From assembly GCA_030691295.1 (NCBI GenBank), contig JAUYEQ010000034.1, positions 1 to 14,602 of the forward strand: a stretch of DNA of 14,602 nucleotides. The letters are read 5' to 3'. Source of the DNA: Bacteroidota bacterium (GTDB lineage Bacteria > Bacteroidota > Bacteroidia > Bacteroidales > Prolixibacteraceae). A program made the position numbers and the translations under genes. This document shows positions 1-7,076 of the stretch, piece by piece; position 1 is the first letter of the stretch; the number at the start of each line of letters is the position of its first letter. The notes beneath the pieces were generated by a model. The model worked only from the letters and a program-made list of their open reading frames with translations, was not told the origin of the DNA and did not search any database.

Positions 1-1187
1 GCCAGAATTCTTGGCAATGCAAGCGCACTTCCGTTAAGAGTATGTGCAAGGACAGTTTTTTTCGTGGCTTCATCGCGGAAACGTAATTTTAAGCGGTTGG
101 CCTGAAAGCTTTCGAAATTGGAAACAGAACTTACTTCCAGCCACTTTTCCTGAGCGGCAGAGAACACTTCAAAATCGTAGGTCAATGCTGAGGTGAAGCT
201 CATATCGCCTCCGCACAATCGCAGGATACGGTATGGTAATTCAAGCTTTTCGACCAGACCGGCAACATGTGCCACCATTTCATCGAGTAGCGCATAGGAA
301 TTGTCAGGATGGGCAATCTGTACAATCTCCACTTTGTCGAACTGATGCAGGCGGTTCAGACCGCGAACATCTTTTCCGTATGAACCGGCTTCGCGGCGGA
401 AACAGGCACTGTACGCAGTATTTTTAATGGGCAATTCCTTGACATCCACAATAACATCGCGGTAAAGGTTGGTCACCGGAACCTCGGCTGTAGGGATCAG
501 ATACAAATTATCTTCAGTGGCATGGTACATTTGGCCTTCCTTGTCAGGCAACTGTCCGGTTCCAAAACCTGAATCTTCATTCACCATCAATGGCGGCTGA
601 ATTTCAAGATAACCGGAATCGCGTGCTTCGTCAAGGAAAAAGCTGATCAGGGCACGTTGGATACGGGCTCCTTTCCCTTTGTAAACCGGAAACCCTGCAC
701 CGGTTATTTTAACACCCAACTCAAAGTCGATGATGTCGTACTTTTTCGCCAATTCCCAGTGAGGAATGCTGTTTTCGGGTAATACAGGAATTTCGCCAAA
801 ACTTCGCACAACCATATTATCTTCCGGAGTGCGGCCTTCAGGAACAAGATCGGAAGGCAGATTTGGAAGCAAAACCTGCAAATTGAAAACTTCTTTGTCA
901 ATTTGGGCAAAATCCTCGTCGAGTTGTTTGATTGAATCTTTCAGTTCGCTGGTTCGTTTTTTTGCTGCATTGGCTTCTTCTGTTTTGCCTTCGCGCATTA
1001 ACAAACCAACTTCCTTGGATATTTTATTCATTTCGGCCTTGAAATTATCAGCAGTGGCCTGTATCTCATTTTTCTTTCCTGACAAGGTGGTAATTTGAAG
1101 TACAATAGCTGAAGCGTCAAAATTTTTCTTCTTCAGTTTGGCAATTACCAATTCGGGGTTTTCCTGTATGAACTTTAGATTGAGCAT
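1..1187 (-). CDS. serS: Seryl-tRNA synthetase, C-terminal end cut by window edge
   Basis: Charges tRNA-Ser with serine using ATP in the cytoplasm. I translated this frame directly; it starts at ATG 1187-1185 (MLNLKFIQENPELV) and stays open to the left edge, giving 395 residues of an enzyme usually about 420-430 long. Residues about 1-110 form the Lys/Glu-rich N-terminal coiled-coil arm that grips the long variable arm of tRNA-Ser. Class II motif 2 is visible as ACFRREAGSYGKDVRG followed by LNRLHQFDKVEIV, and motif 3 begins at the edge as HTLNGSALALPRIL. The stop codon is outside the window. It lies downstream of rplU-rpmA in the same direction but is separated from them by a terminator, so it probably has its own promoter. 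No frameshift or missing motif is seen in the visible part. Confidence 0.97.
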   Translation of the reverse strand, partial: MLNLKFIQENPELVIAKLKKKNFDASAIVLQITTLSGKKNEIQATADNFKAEMNKISKEVGLLMREGKTEEANAAKKRTSELKDSIKQLDEDFAQIDKEVFNLQVLLPNLPSDLVPEGRTPEDNMVVRSFGEIPVLPENSIPHWELAKKYDIIDFELGVKITGAGFPVYKGKGARIQRALISFFLDEARDSGYLEIQPPLMVNEDSGFGTGQLPDKEGQMYHATEDNLYLIPTAEVPVTNLYRDVIVDVKELPIKNTAYSACFRREAGSYGKDVRGLNRLHQFDKVEIVQIAHPDNSYALLDEMVAHVAGLVEKLELPYRILRLCGGDMSFTSALTYDFEVFSAAQEKWLEVSSVSNFESFQANRLKLRFRDEATKKTVLAHTLNGSALALPRIL

Positions 1188-1212
1188 TTTCGGTATATTT
1201 ATTATTGGTCAG

Positions 1213-1220
1213 CAAATTTA
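1213..1220 (-). promoter_or_regulatory. Possible serS promoter -7 box (TAAATTTG)
   Basis: Read on the minus strand this is TAAATTTG, matching the Bacteroidota -7 consensus TAnnTTTG, 25 nt before the serS start codon. It sits just past the rpmA terminator T-run, where an independent serS promoter would be expected. I see no good -33 TTTG at the usual 19-21 nt spacing, so the call rests on the -7 box and position. Confidence 0.4.
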
Positions 1221-1221
1221 A

Positions 1222-1260
1222 AACAAAAAAAATCTCCTGCCTTCGGAAAAGCAGGAGATT
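1222..1260 (-). terminator. Intrinsic terminator of the rplU-rpmA operon
   Basis: A perfect 10-bp stem (AATCTCCTGC at 1231-1240 with GCAGGAGATT at 1251-1260) with a 10-nt loop. On the minus strand it is followed by a run of T (A-run 1222-1230 on the plus strand). It starts 24 bases after the rpmA stop and is oriented for that operon; it separates it from serS. Confidence 0.88.
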
Positions 1261-1284
1261 ATTCAACGAATATTTTTAATCGTG

Positions 1285-1560
1285 TTAGTTTACTTCTGCA
1301 GCAGCAACTACAGGTTCAACAGTAACCCACGATCTGTTGTCGCTTCTTTTCTTGAAAACAACTGTTCCTGTCACCAAAGCAAACAATGTATGGTCTCTAC
1401 CCATACCAACGTTTAAACCCGGGTGGTGTGAAGTACCTCTCTGGCGAACAATAATGTTACCAGCTGTTGCAGCCTGACCACCGTATATTTTTACGCCTAG
1501 TCTTTTGCTTTCTGATTCGCGACCGTTTCTTGAACTACCCGCACCTTTCTTATGAGCCAT
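1285..1560 (-). CDS. rpmA: 50S ribosomal protein L27
   Basis: Large-subunit ribosomal protein whose N-terminal tail reaches the peptidyl-transferase centre. The 91-residue product begins [20 protein letters not shown], the characteristic bL27 start, and contains the conserved stretches [20 protein letters not shown] and [20 protein letters not shown]. Length is typical for the family. There is no N-terminal extension of the kind cleaved in some Firmicutes. It starts 18 nt after the rplU stop, the usual L21-L27 pairing, and is followed by an intrinsic terminator. Expression is expected to be driven by the rplU promoter. Identification is secure. Confidence 0.98.
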   Translation of the reverse strand: MAHKKGAGSSRNGRESESKRLGVKIYGGQAATAGNIIVRQRGTSHHPGLNVGMGRDHTLFALVTGTVVFKKRSDNRSWVTVEPVVAAAEVN

Positions 1561-1578
1561 GGTAAATTTTTTTTAATG

Positions 1579-1890
1579 TTATCCTATTACTTCTTCAATT
1601 TGAACTTTGGTCAGGTATTGACGATGACCATTCATTTTCTGGTATCCTTTTCTTCTTTTCTTTTTGAATACCAATACCTTATCTCCCTTTACATGTTCCA
1701 GAACGCTTACAGTTACTGAAGCGCCTTCTACTACAGGAGTTCCAACTTTCACGTCACCATCGTTGTCAACTAAAAGAACTTTGTCGAAAACAACCGTTTC
1801 GCCTTCAGCATTTTCCAAACGATGAACATAAATTTTCCGGCCTTTTTCAACTTTCATTTGCTGACCGGCAATCTCTACAATTGCGTACAT
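1579..1890 (-). CDS. rplU: 50S ribosomal protein L21
   Basis: Large-subunit ribosomal protein that binds 23S rRNA and L20. I place the start at ATG 1890-1888 ([19 protein letters not shown]), giving 103 residues, the normal bL21 length. The reading frame continues upstream to a TTG at 1977, but those 29 extra codons do not resemble L21, overlap the -7 promoter box and fall in the 5' leader, so I reject them. The C-terminal part [20 protein letters not shown] is the conserved RNA-binding tail. First gene of the rplU-rpmA operon, with a strong Bacteroidota promoter and a leader of about 75 nt carrying a hairpin that may have a regulatory role. Confidence 0.97.
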   Translation of the reverse strand: MYAIVEIAGQQMKVEKGRKIYVHRLENAEGETVVFDKVLLVDNDGDVKVGTPVVEGASVTVSVLEHVKGDKVLVFKKKRRKGYQKMNGHRQYLTKVQIEEVIG

Positions 1891-1916
1891 TTCGATTATC
1901 TTTAATATTTCATCCG

Positions 1917-1956
1917 GCAGGCGGGAATCAATTGAATTACCGCTTATTGAGCCTGC
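1917..1956 (-). promoter_or_regulatory. Hairpin in the rplU 5' leader (possible autoregulatory element)
   Basis: GCAGGC (plus strand 1917-1922) and GCCTGC (1951-1956) can pair across about 28 nt, with an alternative inner pairing of GCGG with CCGC. It lies between the predicted transcription start (about 1968) and the rplU start codon. Ribosomal protein operons are often controlled by leader RNA structures that bind the encoded protein; a role here is inference from position only. The stem is short and could be chance. Confidence 0.3.
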
Positions 1957-1974
1957 GCGAAAACTTTCGGATTG

Positions 1975-2005
1975 CAAAAGTAGATAATTTTAGGTGATCA
2001 CCAAA
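1975..2005 (-). promoter_or_regulatory. rplU-rpmA promoter (TTTG-N19-TACTTTTG)
   Basis: On the minus strand TTTG (plus coordinates 2002-2005) is followed after exactly 19 nt by TACTTTTG (1975-1982). This fits the Bacteroidota sigma-ABfr consensus TTTG-N19-21-TAnnTTTG at both boxes and in spacing. Transcription should begin near 1968, leaving a leader of about 75 nt before the rplU ATG. Confidence 0.85.
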
Positions 2006-2134
2006 GGTTTACATTATTTTTTCAGAAATATTTCAGAATAATCCCGATTTTCAAATTCAGTTACCGCCAATCGTTCCAATTCAGGAGCAAGAATTCAAAA
2101 GACAAAAAAATTAATCGAAATGCAAAACAATTCT

Positions 2135-2142
2135 TATATTTG
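2135..2142 (+). promoter_or_regulatory. Promoter -7 box for the BFN-transporter-thyA-folA operon
   Basis: TATATTTG matches the Bacteroidota -7 box TAnnTTTG and lies 30 nt before the first start codon at 2173. I see no clear TTTG at the -33 position (the upstream stretch is A-rich), so the promoter is supported by one box and by its place at the head of a closely packed four-gene run. Confidence 0.6.
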
Positions 2143-2172
2143 TTACCCTTAGCGATTCTATTATAAAAATAA

Positions 2173-2772
2173 ATGCATAAAGTAAAACTCAACATATTGG
2201 GTCTGTCAGTCAGTCAATCTCAATCAGGCGCTTATGCTTTGGTGCTGGCCGAGGAAAATGGAGACCGCAGAATACCTATTATTATAGGACCAATTGAAGC
2301 ACAGTCGATCGCCATTCAGCTTGAAGGATTGAAACCACCCCGGCCACTTACCCACGATCTTTTTAAACAAATGGCCTCCGCTTTCGACATTAACATTTCG
2401 GAAGTCATCATTTATAAACTTGAGGAGGGGATTTTTTATTCTGAACTCGTTTGTATTAAAGATGGCAGTCAACTAATCATTGACTCAAGAACTTCGGATG
2501 CAGTTGCACTCGCCCTTCGTTTTGGAAGTCCGATTTATACCACCGAAGAAATTCTTGAACGAGCCGGAATAGTCATTGAATTTGAGAACGAGCCAAACCA
2601 GGAAGAATGGAACCGACCCACAAGTGAAGAGCAGCCAAGAGGAAAAAAACACGAATACGGAAAATATACTTCAGCCGAACTTTCAGAAATGCTTACCAGT
2701 GCAATTAATGATGAAGATTACGAAAGGGCTTCGGCCATCAGGGATGAAATTAACCGCCGCAGAAAAGAATAA
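2173..2772 (+). CDS. Bifunctional nuclease (DUF151/BFN) family protein with C-terminal UVR domain
   Basis: Residues about 1-135 (HKVKLNILGLSVSQSQSGAY, IPIIIGPIEAQSIAIQLEG, then RTSDAVALALRFGSPIYTTE) match the DUF151/BFN domain, a family named after plant and bacterial proteins reported to have nuclease activity. Residues about 165-199 (SAELSEMLTSAINDEDYERA then SAIRDEINRR) form a UVR/UvrB-like helical hairpin, a protein-interaction module known from UvrB and UvrC. A charged linker (about 136-164) joins them. This BFN+UVR layout is common in Bacteroidota; its exact cellular role is not known to me, and the nuclease assignment is by family only. First gene of the operon, 11 nt upstream of the permease gene; the start is the first ATG after the promoter. 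Confidence 0.88.
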   Translation: MHKVKLNILGLSVSQSQSGAYALVLAEENGDRRIPIIIGPIEAQSIAIQLEGLKPPRPLTHDLFKQMASAFDINISEVIIYKLEEGIFYSELVCIKDGSQLIIDSRTSDAVALALRFGSPIYTTEEILERAGIVIEFENEPNQEEWNRPTSEEQPRGKKHEYGKYTSAELSEMLTSAINDEDYERASAIRDEINRRRKE

Positions 2773-2783
2773 ACAAGAACTAC

Positions 2784-4007
2784 ATGATGGGAATTAAAAA
2801 TCGTTTAATCGTAATGAACTTCCTCCAGTTTTTTATATGGGGGGCGTGGTTGATATCTATTGGCGGCTATTTGGGAGGAACACTGGGTTTTAGCGGTTCT
2901 GAAATCGGTGCAGTATTTTCAACCCTTGGCATCGCTTCGTTATTCATGCCTGCAATCATGGGTATCATTGCCGACAAATGGATCAACGCTGAAAAACTAC
3001 TCGGAATTTGCCATATAGTTGGGGCAACGCTGCTTTTTTGGGCATCAACGATAACTGATCCCAATGTATTTTTTTATGTGATGCTTTTGAATTCGATGTT
3101 CTATATGCCAACGATTGCGCTGAACAGTACCGTTTCATACGTTATACTTGAGCAAAAAGGATTTAATGTGGTCAAGGATTTTCCACCAATCAGGGTTTGG
3201 GGAACCATCGGATTTATTGCAGCCATGTGGATTGTTGATCTGTTCGGTTGGAAATCGAGTCACATGCAATTGGTTTTTAGCGGATTTTCATCCATTGCTC
3301 TTGGACTTTACGCAATTACTTTACCTGCCTGCAAACCGGTAAGATCAACTGAAAAGAAAACCCTTGCTTCAAGGCTCGGACTCGATGCCCTCGTGCTTTT
3401 CAAACAAAGCAGAATGGCTGTATTTTTCCTGTTTGCGATGTTTTTAGGCGCTGCACTGCAAATCACCAATGCATTTGGCGGTTCGTTCCTCGAAAGTTTT
3501 AACCTCACCCATCCCGATACATTTGGCGTAAAACACCCAATCGTTCTGTTGTCAATTTCTCAAATGTCGGAAACGCTTTTTATACTTACCATCCCTTTCT
3601 TTCTTCGGAAATTTGGAATTAAAAAGGTGATGATAATGAGCATTTTTGCGTGGGTGCTGCGTTTCGGATTGTTTAGCGTTGGCGATCCTGGCAGTGGCTT
3701 GTACCTGCTTGTTTTATCCATGATTGTTTATGGAATGGCATTCGATTTTTTCAATATATCGGGGTCGTTATTTGTTGAACAAGAGGTTCCTTCATCCTAT
3801 CGGGCAAGTGCACAGGGACTCTTTATGATGGTAACAAACGGCGTTGGGGCAACACTTGGCGGTTATGGAAGCGGATTGGTTGTTGATTTATTTACCAAAG
3901 ACGGAATGAGCGACTGGCCGACCATTTGGCTGGTTTTTGCCGGGTATGCACTGGTACTTGGATTGATTTTTCCATTTGCATTTAAATATAAACATACTAA
4001 AATTTAA
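2784..4007 (+). CDS. Nucleoside:H+ symporter-like MFS permease (NHS family)
   Basis: Inner-membrane permease of 407 residues, very hydrophobic, with about 10-12 predicted transmembrane segments. The N-terminus ([20 protein letters not shown]) closely follows the first helix of the NupG/XapB nucleoside:H+ symporters, as does [20 protein letters not shown] in the first half. The likely substrate is nucleosides, driven by protons; the exact specificity cannot be read from sequence. Two adjacent ATGs (2784 and 2787) are possible starts. Its stop codon overlaps the thyA start by one base (TAATG), indicating translational coupling, and the pairing with thyA and folA supports a role in pyrimidine nucleoside supply. 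A general MFS permease of another substrate is the main alternative. Confidence 0.85.
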   Translation: MMGIKNRLIVMNFLQFFIWGAWLISIGGYLGGTLGFSGSEIGAVFSTLGIASLFMPAIMGIIADKWINAEKLLGICHIVGATLLFWASTITDPNVFFYVMLLNSMFYMPTIALNSTVSYVILEQKGFNVVKDFPPIRVWGTIGFIAAMWIVDLFGWKSSHMQLVFSGFSSIALGLYAITLPACKPVRSTEKKTLASRLGLDALVLFKQSRMAVFFLFAMFLGAALQITNAFGGSFLESFNLTHPDTFGVKHPIVLLSISQMSETLFILTIPFFLRKFGIKKVMIMSIFAWVLRFGLFSVGDPGSGLYLLVLSMIVYGMAFDFFNISGSLFVEQEVPSSYRASAQGLFMMVTNGVGATLGGYGSGLVVDLFTKDGMSDWPTIWLVFAGYALVLGLIFPFAFKYKHTKI

Positions 4008-4801
4008 TGAAGCAATATCTTGATTTACTGAATCATGTAATTAATACCGGAGTTGAAAAAAGCGACCGGACAGGAACCGGAACCATCAGCGTATTCGGAC
4101 ACCAGTCGAGGTACGACCTTTCTCAGGGATTCCCGGTTCTGACTACAAAAAAAATGCACCTGAAATCAATCATTCACGAATTGCTTTGGTTTTTGACAGG
4201 CGATACCAACATAAAATACCTTCAGGAAAACGGCGTACGGATCTGGAACGAATGGGCCGACGAAAATGGAGAACTTGGACCGGTTTACGGCTACCAGTGG
4301 CGCTCATGGCCAACACCCGACGGGAGACATATTGACCAGATCACGCAGGTTGTCAACAGCATCAAAAACAATCCCGATTCGCGCCGCCATATTGTGAGCG
4401 CATGGAATGTGGGTGAAATCGACAAAATGAAACTTCCGCCCTGCCATCTACTGATTCAATTTTATGTTGCAGATGGAAAACTCTCGTGTCAACTTTACCA
4501 GCGAAGTGCCGATATTTTCCTCGGAGTGCCTTTCAATATTGCATCATATGCTTTGCTGACAATGATGATGGCACAGGTTTGCGGGTTGCAGCCCGGCGAT
4601 TTTGTGCACACCCTCGGCGACGCGCACATTTACCTGAACCACATGGAACAGGTCAAATTGCAATTATCGCGCGATCCATTTCCACTTCCGCAGATGAAAA
4701 TTAATCCGGAAGTAAAAAGTATTTTCGATTTTAAGTTTGAAGATTTTGACCTCACAGGCTACCAGTCGCATCCGCACATCGCGGGAAAAGTAGCGGTATA
4801 G
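4007..4801 (+). CDS. thyA: Thymidylate synthase
   Basis: Converts dUMP and 5,10-methylene-tetrahydrofolate to dTMP and dihydrofolate in the cytoplasm. The 264 residues equal the E. coli enzyme in length. The catalytic cysteine is C146 in [14 protein letters not shown], the same position as in E. coli; [11 protein letters not shown] (about 21-31) and [10 protein letters not shown] (about 125-134) carry phosphate-binding arginines; [20 protein letters not shown] and [16 protein letters not shown] are further family signatures. Translation is coupled to the permease gene by a one-base overlap. Dihydrofolate made here is the substrate of the next gene, folA, which follows after 15 nt. No anomalies seen. 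Confidence 0.98.
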   Translation: MKQYLDLLNHVINTGVEKSDRTGTGTISVFGHQSRYDLSQGFPVLTTKKMHLKSIIHELLWFLTGDTNIKYLQENGVRIWNEWADENGELGPVYGYQWRSWPTPDGRHIDQITQVVNSIKNNPDSRRHIVSAWNVGEIDKMKLPPCHLLIQFYVADGKLSCQLYQRSADIFLGVPFNIASYALLTMMMAQVCGLQPGDFVHTLGDAHIYLNHMEQVKLQLSRDPFPLPQMKINPEVKSIFDFKFEDFDLTGYQSHPHIAGKVAV

Positions 4802-4816
4802 ATTATTGATACAGAT

Positions 4817-5311
4817 ATGATACACGAAAACATCTCCATAATTGTAGCAATCGCCCAAAATTTTGCCATTGGGAAAAATAACGATTTGCTCTTTCACCTG
4901 CCCAACGACCTGAAACGGTTTAAAGAAATTACCACGGGGCATCCGGTGATTATGGGCAGAAATACTTTGCTTTCTTTGCCAAAAGGTGCACTTCCGAACC
5001 GCAGGAACATTGTAATTACCGACAATCCCGAAGATAAATTTGAGCGTTGCGAAATGGTCTTTTCTATTGATGAAGCTGTGGAAGCCGTAAAAAATGAGTC
5101 CGAAGCATTTATTATCGGAGGCGGCATGATTTACCGGGAGTTTTTCCCTCTGGCAGGAAAACTATACCTGACGGTTGTTCACCGCGATTTTGATGCCGAT
5201 GTTTGGTTTCCTGAAGTTGATTATTCGCAATGGGAAGAACTGGCACGCGAAGACCTGTACGACGAGAATAACGGGTTTAAGTATTCGAATTTGAATTTAA
5301 AGAGAAAATAG
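4817..5311 (+). CDS. folA: Dihydrofolate reductase
   Basis: Reduces dihydrofolate to tetrahydrofolate with NADPH, regenerating the cofactor consumed by ThyA. The 164 residues match the usual bacterial length. Landmarks: SIIVAIAQNFAIGKNNDLLF (active-site loop), HLPNDLKRFK with the catalytic acid D31 (E. coli D27), VIMGRNT (NADPH and fold motif), the glycine motif FIIGGGMIYREFFPLAGKLY, and the C-terminal strand ending in KRK. The residue matching E. coli W22 is phenylalanine (F26), a substitution that I note but would not expect to abolish activity. Last gene of the operon; a GC-rich hairpin follows directly. Confidence 0.97.
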   Translation: MIHENISIIVAIAQNFAIGKNNDLLFHLPNDLKRFKEITTGHPVIMGRNTLLSLPKGALPNRRNIVITDNPEDKFERCEMVFSIDEAVEAVKNESEAFIIGGGMIYREFFPLAGKLYLTVVHRDFDADVWFPEVDYSQWEELAREDLYDENNGFKYSNLNLKRK

Positions 5312-5314
5312 AAG

Positions 5315-5331
5315 CCCCTCTTTTGGAGGGG
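5315..5331. terminator. Hairpin between convergent folA and ppa
   Basis: CCCCTC (5315-5320) and GAGGGG (5326-5331) form a 6-bp all-GC-rich stem with a 5-nt loop, directly after the folA stop and 12 bases beyond the ppa stop. There is no proper T-run on either strand, so it may stop or protect both transcripts only weakly. The position between two convergent genes is the main argument. Confidence 0.5.
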
Positions 5332-5343
5332 TTGAAGTAGGCG

Positions 5344-6006
5344 CTACAATAATTTTCCAATATTATCAAACCGTTGGTGGTAATCGACTATTGAACATTT
5401 AATAACCTCCAGCGCTTCTTCAACTCCGTAAATATGGGTTATTTCAGTGTTGCTAATCTTTCCGGGCATATCTTTATAGGTCAGGAAATAGTGCTTTAAC
5501 CTTTCTACCACGATATCCGGAAGATCTGACAAATCCTTGTATTCGCTGTAAACCACATCGTTGCTTAAAACAGCAATAATTTTATCATCCGCTTCGTTTC
5601 CGTCAATCATACGAAAACCGCCAATCGGCCGCGCATCAACTAAAATATCGCCGTGCGCAATTGTTTTTTCTGTCAGCACACATATATCAATCGGGTCACC
5701 ATCGCCCTTGATCCCTGTCTTTCCGTTTTTATCCATGCAGAATTTACCTACCTGATCGCCGCAAAAGGTTTGGGGAATAAAACCATAAAGCGCCGGAACA
5801 ACATTGGAGTATTTCTGAGGCCGGTCGAGTTTTAAAAAGCCGCTTTCCTTGTCGATTTCGTATTTTACGGTATCGGTCGGCACAACCTCAATAAATGCAA
5901 CCACGTTTTCAGGAGCATCTTTACCGATAAAAATACCATGCCAGGGATGTGATTTGTAACGTAGCCCCATCAGGCGGCCTATTGGATCTGATAATCTGTC
6001 TGCCAT
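5344..6006 (-). CDS. ppa: Inorganic pyrophosphatase (family I)
   Basis: Hydrolyses pyrophosphate to two phosphates in the cytoplasm, pulling biosynthetic reactions forward. The family I metal-binding signature is seen as GDGDPIDICVL with D102, D104 and D107 at the places of the E. coli metal ligands D65, D67 and D70. Upstream parts also fit: FIEVVPTDTVKYEIDKESG (substrate-binding E and K residues) and NVVPALYGFIPQTFCGD. At 220 residues it is longer than the ~175-residue E. coli enzyme, with extra length at the N-terminus (about 30 residues) and the C-terminus; longer forms of this kind are familiar in Bacteroidota. It is monocistronic, convergent with folA. Confidence 0.95.
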   Translation of the reverse strand: MADRLSDPIGRLMGLRYKSHPWHGIFIGKDAPENVVAFIEVVPTDTVKYEIDKESGFLKLDRPQKYSNVVPALYGFIPQTFCGDQVGKFCMDKNGKTGIKGDGDPIDICVLTEKTIAHGDILVDARPIGGFRMIDGNEADDKIIAVLSNDVVYSEYKDLSDLPDIVVERLKHYFLTYKDMPGKISNTEITHIYGVEEALEVIKCSIVDYHQRFDNIGKLL

Positions 6007-6087
6007 AAATTTGTTTTTAGTTTTACTGAATATAAACCTTTAAGTGGGCAAAAAGTTTAGGATTTAACCAGATTGCAAAAATCGAAT

Positions 6088-6095
6088 CAAAAGTA
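6088..6095 (-). promoter_or_regulatory. Possible ppa promoter -7 box (TACTTTTG)
   Basis: Read on the minus strand this is TACTTTTG, a full match to TAnnTTTG and identical to the rplU -7 box. It would give a leader of about 75 nt before ppa. The -33 region has only T-rich sequence without a clean TTTG at 19-21 nt, so support is partial. Confidence 0.45.
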
Positions 6096-6172
6096 AAAGC
6101 AAAACACGGATAAAAACCATTCCTGAAGAATAAAATAGCGGTATTCGCTAAAATAGCCTGTCCTGAACCAAT

Positions 6173-6232
6173 TTGAGACTACAAATCCACTTGCTAAAAT
6201 GCTGATTACAAATCAGCACCAGCGTTTGTCTG
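6173..6232. repeat. Palindromic element, copy 1 (REP-like)
   Basis: About 60 bp built around the hairpin TGCTGATT (6200-6207), loop ACA, AATCAGCA (6211-6218), preceded by GCT plus an A-rich bulge and followed by AGCG, so GCT and AGC can close an outer stem. It aligns over its full length with 7120-7180: both begin TTGAGAnTAnAAATCC, and both share the GCT-bulge-stem-AAATC/T-stem-AGC layout. Stem bases differ between copies in a pairing-preserving way. The form resembles REP-type palindromes mobilised by IS200-like (Y1) enzymes; that class assignment is inference, and no such enzyme is in the window. Confidence 0.75.
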
Positions 6233-6238
6233 TAGGGA

Positions 6239-6270
6239 GTTGATTTATTCGTTTCGGTAGTTTATATTTG
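6239..6270 (+). promoter_or_regulatory. Promoter of the toxin-antitoxin operon
   Basis: TATATTTG (6263-6270) is a full -7 box. GTTG (6239-6242) lies 20 nt upstream and serves as a near-consensus -33 box. Transcription would start near 6277, 13 bases before the small open frame at 6290 and about 73 before the antitoxin ATG. In this TA class the promoter is usually repressed by the antitoxin or the TA complex, so an operator is expected here, but I cannot point to one. Confidence 0.65.
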
Positions 6271-6289
6271 CGGAATCAAGAAATTTAGT

Positions 6290-6343
6290 ATGATCTGTAT
6301 GACCATCAAGGATCTGAAGACCAAGCTTACACAACAAATTTAA
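6290..6343 (+). CDS. Possible 17-residue leader peptide, in frame with the antitoxin
   Basis: ATG 6290 opens a frame encoding MICMTIKDLKTKLTQQI, ending at TAA 6341-6343; a second ATG at 6299 gives a 14-residue version. It lies between the promoter and the antitoxin gene, and is in the same frame as the antitoxin with only the TAA and two codons between. The amphipathic MTIKDLKTKLTQQI resembles the first helix seen at the start of other small Bacteroidota antitoxins. It may be a leader peptide, or the detached start of a formerly longer antitoxin. Whether it is translated is not shown by the sequence. Confidence 0.3.
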   Translation: MICMTIKDLKTKLTQQI

Positions 6344-6349
6344 AACAAG

Positions 6350-6574
6350 ATGATAGAACTACAATATATTACCGACCGAAAAGGCCATAAGAATGCCGTA
6401 CAGTTGCCCATGAAAGATTGGGAACAGATAAAAAAAGACCTTGACGAGCTTGAACGCCTGCGCAACAAAAAACTGTTTCTGGCTGAACTGGCCGAAGCCG
6501 TTGAAGAGATGAAGCAGGTGAAGGAAGGTAAAATCCAGGCACGTAACGCCGAAGACCTGCTCAATGAGCTTTAA
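6350..6574 (+). CDS. Putative type II antitoxin
   Basis: A small, charged protein of 74 residues: a short N-terminal part that looks beta-rich (QYITDRKGHKNAVQLPMKDW) followed by a long Glu/Lys-rich helix ending in KEGKIQARNAEDLLNEL. This is the usual layout of antitoxins whose C-terminal helix wraps the toxin, and closely similar small genes sit before RelE-like toxins in Bacteroidota. I cannot place it firmly in RelB, Phd or another named family, and no clear helix-turn-helix is seen. It overlaps the toxin gene by 11 bases (toxin ATG 6564), which is typical coupling for toxin-antitoxin pairs. It should neutralise the toxin and may help repress the promoter at 6239-6270. Confidence 0.75.
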   Translation: MIELQYITDRKGHKNAVQLPMKDWEQIKKDLDELERLRNKKLFLAELAEAVEEMKQVKEGKIQARNAEDLLNEL

Positions 6575-6893
6575 CGTTAAGACCATATCGGTTTTTGACC
6601 GGCAGGCCAAGCGGCTGGCCAAAAAATTCCCTTCCCTTAAAAAGGAACTGCAAACCCTTTTCACCGAGCTAAAGGAAGACCCAACCAAAGGAACGCCCAT
6701 TGGGCACGACTGCCAAAAGGTACGCATGGCCATTGCCAGCAAGGGCAAAGGCAAATCGGGTGGCGCACGGGTGATTGTCCATGTTATTTTTAAGGGCGGC
6801 ACTGCTTACCTGCTCTCCATTTACGACAAATCGGAACTGGAAAACCTTACCGAAAACGAGATTCTCGATCTTATCAAACTCATCCCAAAATAA
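6564..6893 (+). CDS. RelE/ParE-superfamily toxin
   Basis: A basic protein of 109 residues with the pattern of RelE-like toxins: an N-terminal strand (VKTISVFDRQAKRLAKKF), a helical segment (PSLKKELQTLFTELKEDP), then the beta-sheet core with CQKVRMAIASKGKGKSGGAR and VIVHVIFKGGTAYLLSIYDK. RelE members cleave mRNA on the ribosome, whereas ParE members act on gyrase; the KGKGKSGGARVI stretch is a conserved basic motif in a RelE-annotated subgroup, but the target cannot be settled from sequence. It starts inside the antitoxin gene and is followed after 6 bases by a terminator hairpin. The pair lies in an island between palindromic elements, next to a truncated RHS gene. Confidence 0.82.
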   Translation: MSFNVKTISVFDRQAKRLAKKFPSLKKELQTLFTELKEDPTKGTPIGHDCQKVRMAIASKGKGKSGGARVIVHVIFKGGTAYLLSIYDKSELENLTENEILDLIKLIPK

Positions 6894-6899
6894 GCAACA

Positions 6900-6923
6900 A
6901 AACCCGACACATTGGTCGGGTTT
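6900..6923 (+). terminator. Terminator hairpin after the toxin gene
   Basis: AAACCCGAC (6900-6908) pairs with GTCGGGTTT (6915-6923) around a 6-nt loop. It starts 6 bases after the toxin stop. The T-run is only three bases long, so termination may be partial. It is closely similar to the hairpin at 7077-7108. Confidence 0.7.
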
Positions 6924-6948
6924 GCCGCTTATTTGTTTGCGTTCCAAT

Positions 6949-7074
6949 CGCTTTTACCAACGCATGAACCAACTTAAGGCCATTGAAAAAATGCCGGAAC
7001 GCGATAAAGATGTGGTTAAAACCCTGATCGATGCTTTTATTACAAAAGGAAAGCTCAAACAGTTAGTGCTATAA
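6949..7074 (+). pseudogene. C-terminal remnant of an HTH (XRE-like) regulator gene
   Basis: The frame from about 6949 to TAA 7072-7074 encodes RFYQRMNQLKAIEKMPERDK followed by DVVKTLIDAFITKGKLKQLV. It resembles the tail that follows the helix-turn-helix in many Bacteroidota XRE regulators (a pattern of the type L-xx-IE-x-MPE-x-DK-x-V-xx-LIDAF). No helix-turn-helix precedes it: upstream in the same frame are the toxin terminator and the toxin gene read out of frame. ATG 6964 could still give a 36-residue peptide. It has its own terminator at 7077-7108. I infer the end of a lost third gene of the toxin-antitoxin operon; a small independent gene is the alternative. Confidence 0.5.
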
Positions 7075-7076
7075 CA

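Larger units (their letters stand above)
6007..6349. other. Intergenic region between ppa and the toxin-antitoxin genes
   Basis: This 343-base stretch separates divergent ppa and the antitoxin gene. It holds the ppa promoter candidate (6088-6095), a small 5-bp inverted repeat (TAGCG 6136-6140 with CGCTA 6146-6150), palindromic element copy 1 (6173-6232), the toxin-antitoxin promoter (6239-6270) and a 17-codon open frame (6290-6343). I see no tRNA, longer coding frame or transposase remnant. Confidence 0.6.

Noticed and set aside
1891..1977. N-terminal extension of L21 from a TTG start
   Set aside because: The 29 extra residues do not fit L21, the standard [11 protein letters not shown] start is present, and the extension runs over the promoter -7 box.
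6775..7074. A 99-codon plus-strand frame starting inside the toxin gene
   Set aside because: Its first half is the toxin gene read in another frame and crosses the toxin terminator; only the end (from about 6949) resembles a protein, so I list that as a remnant.
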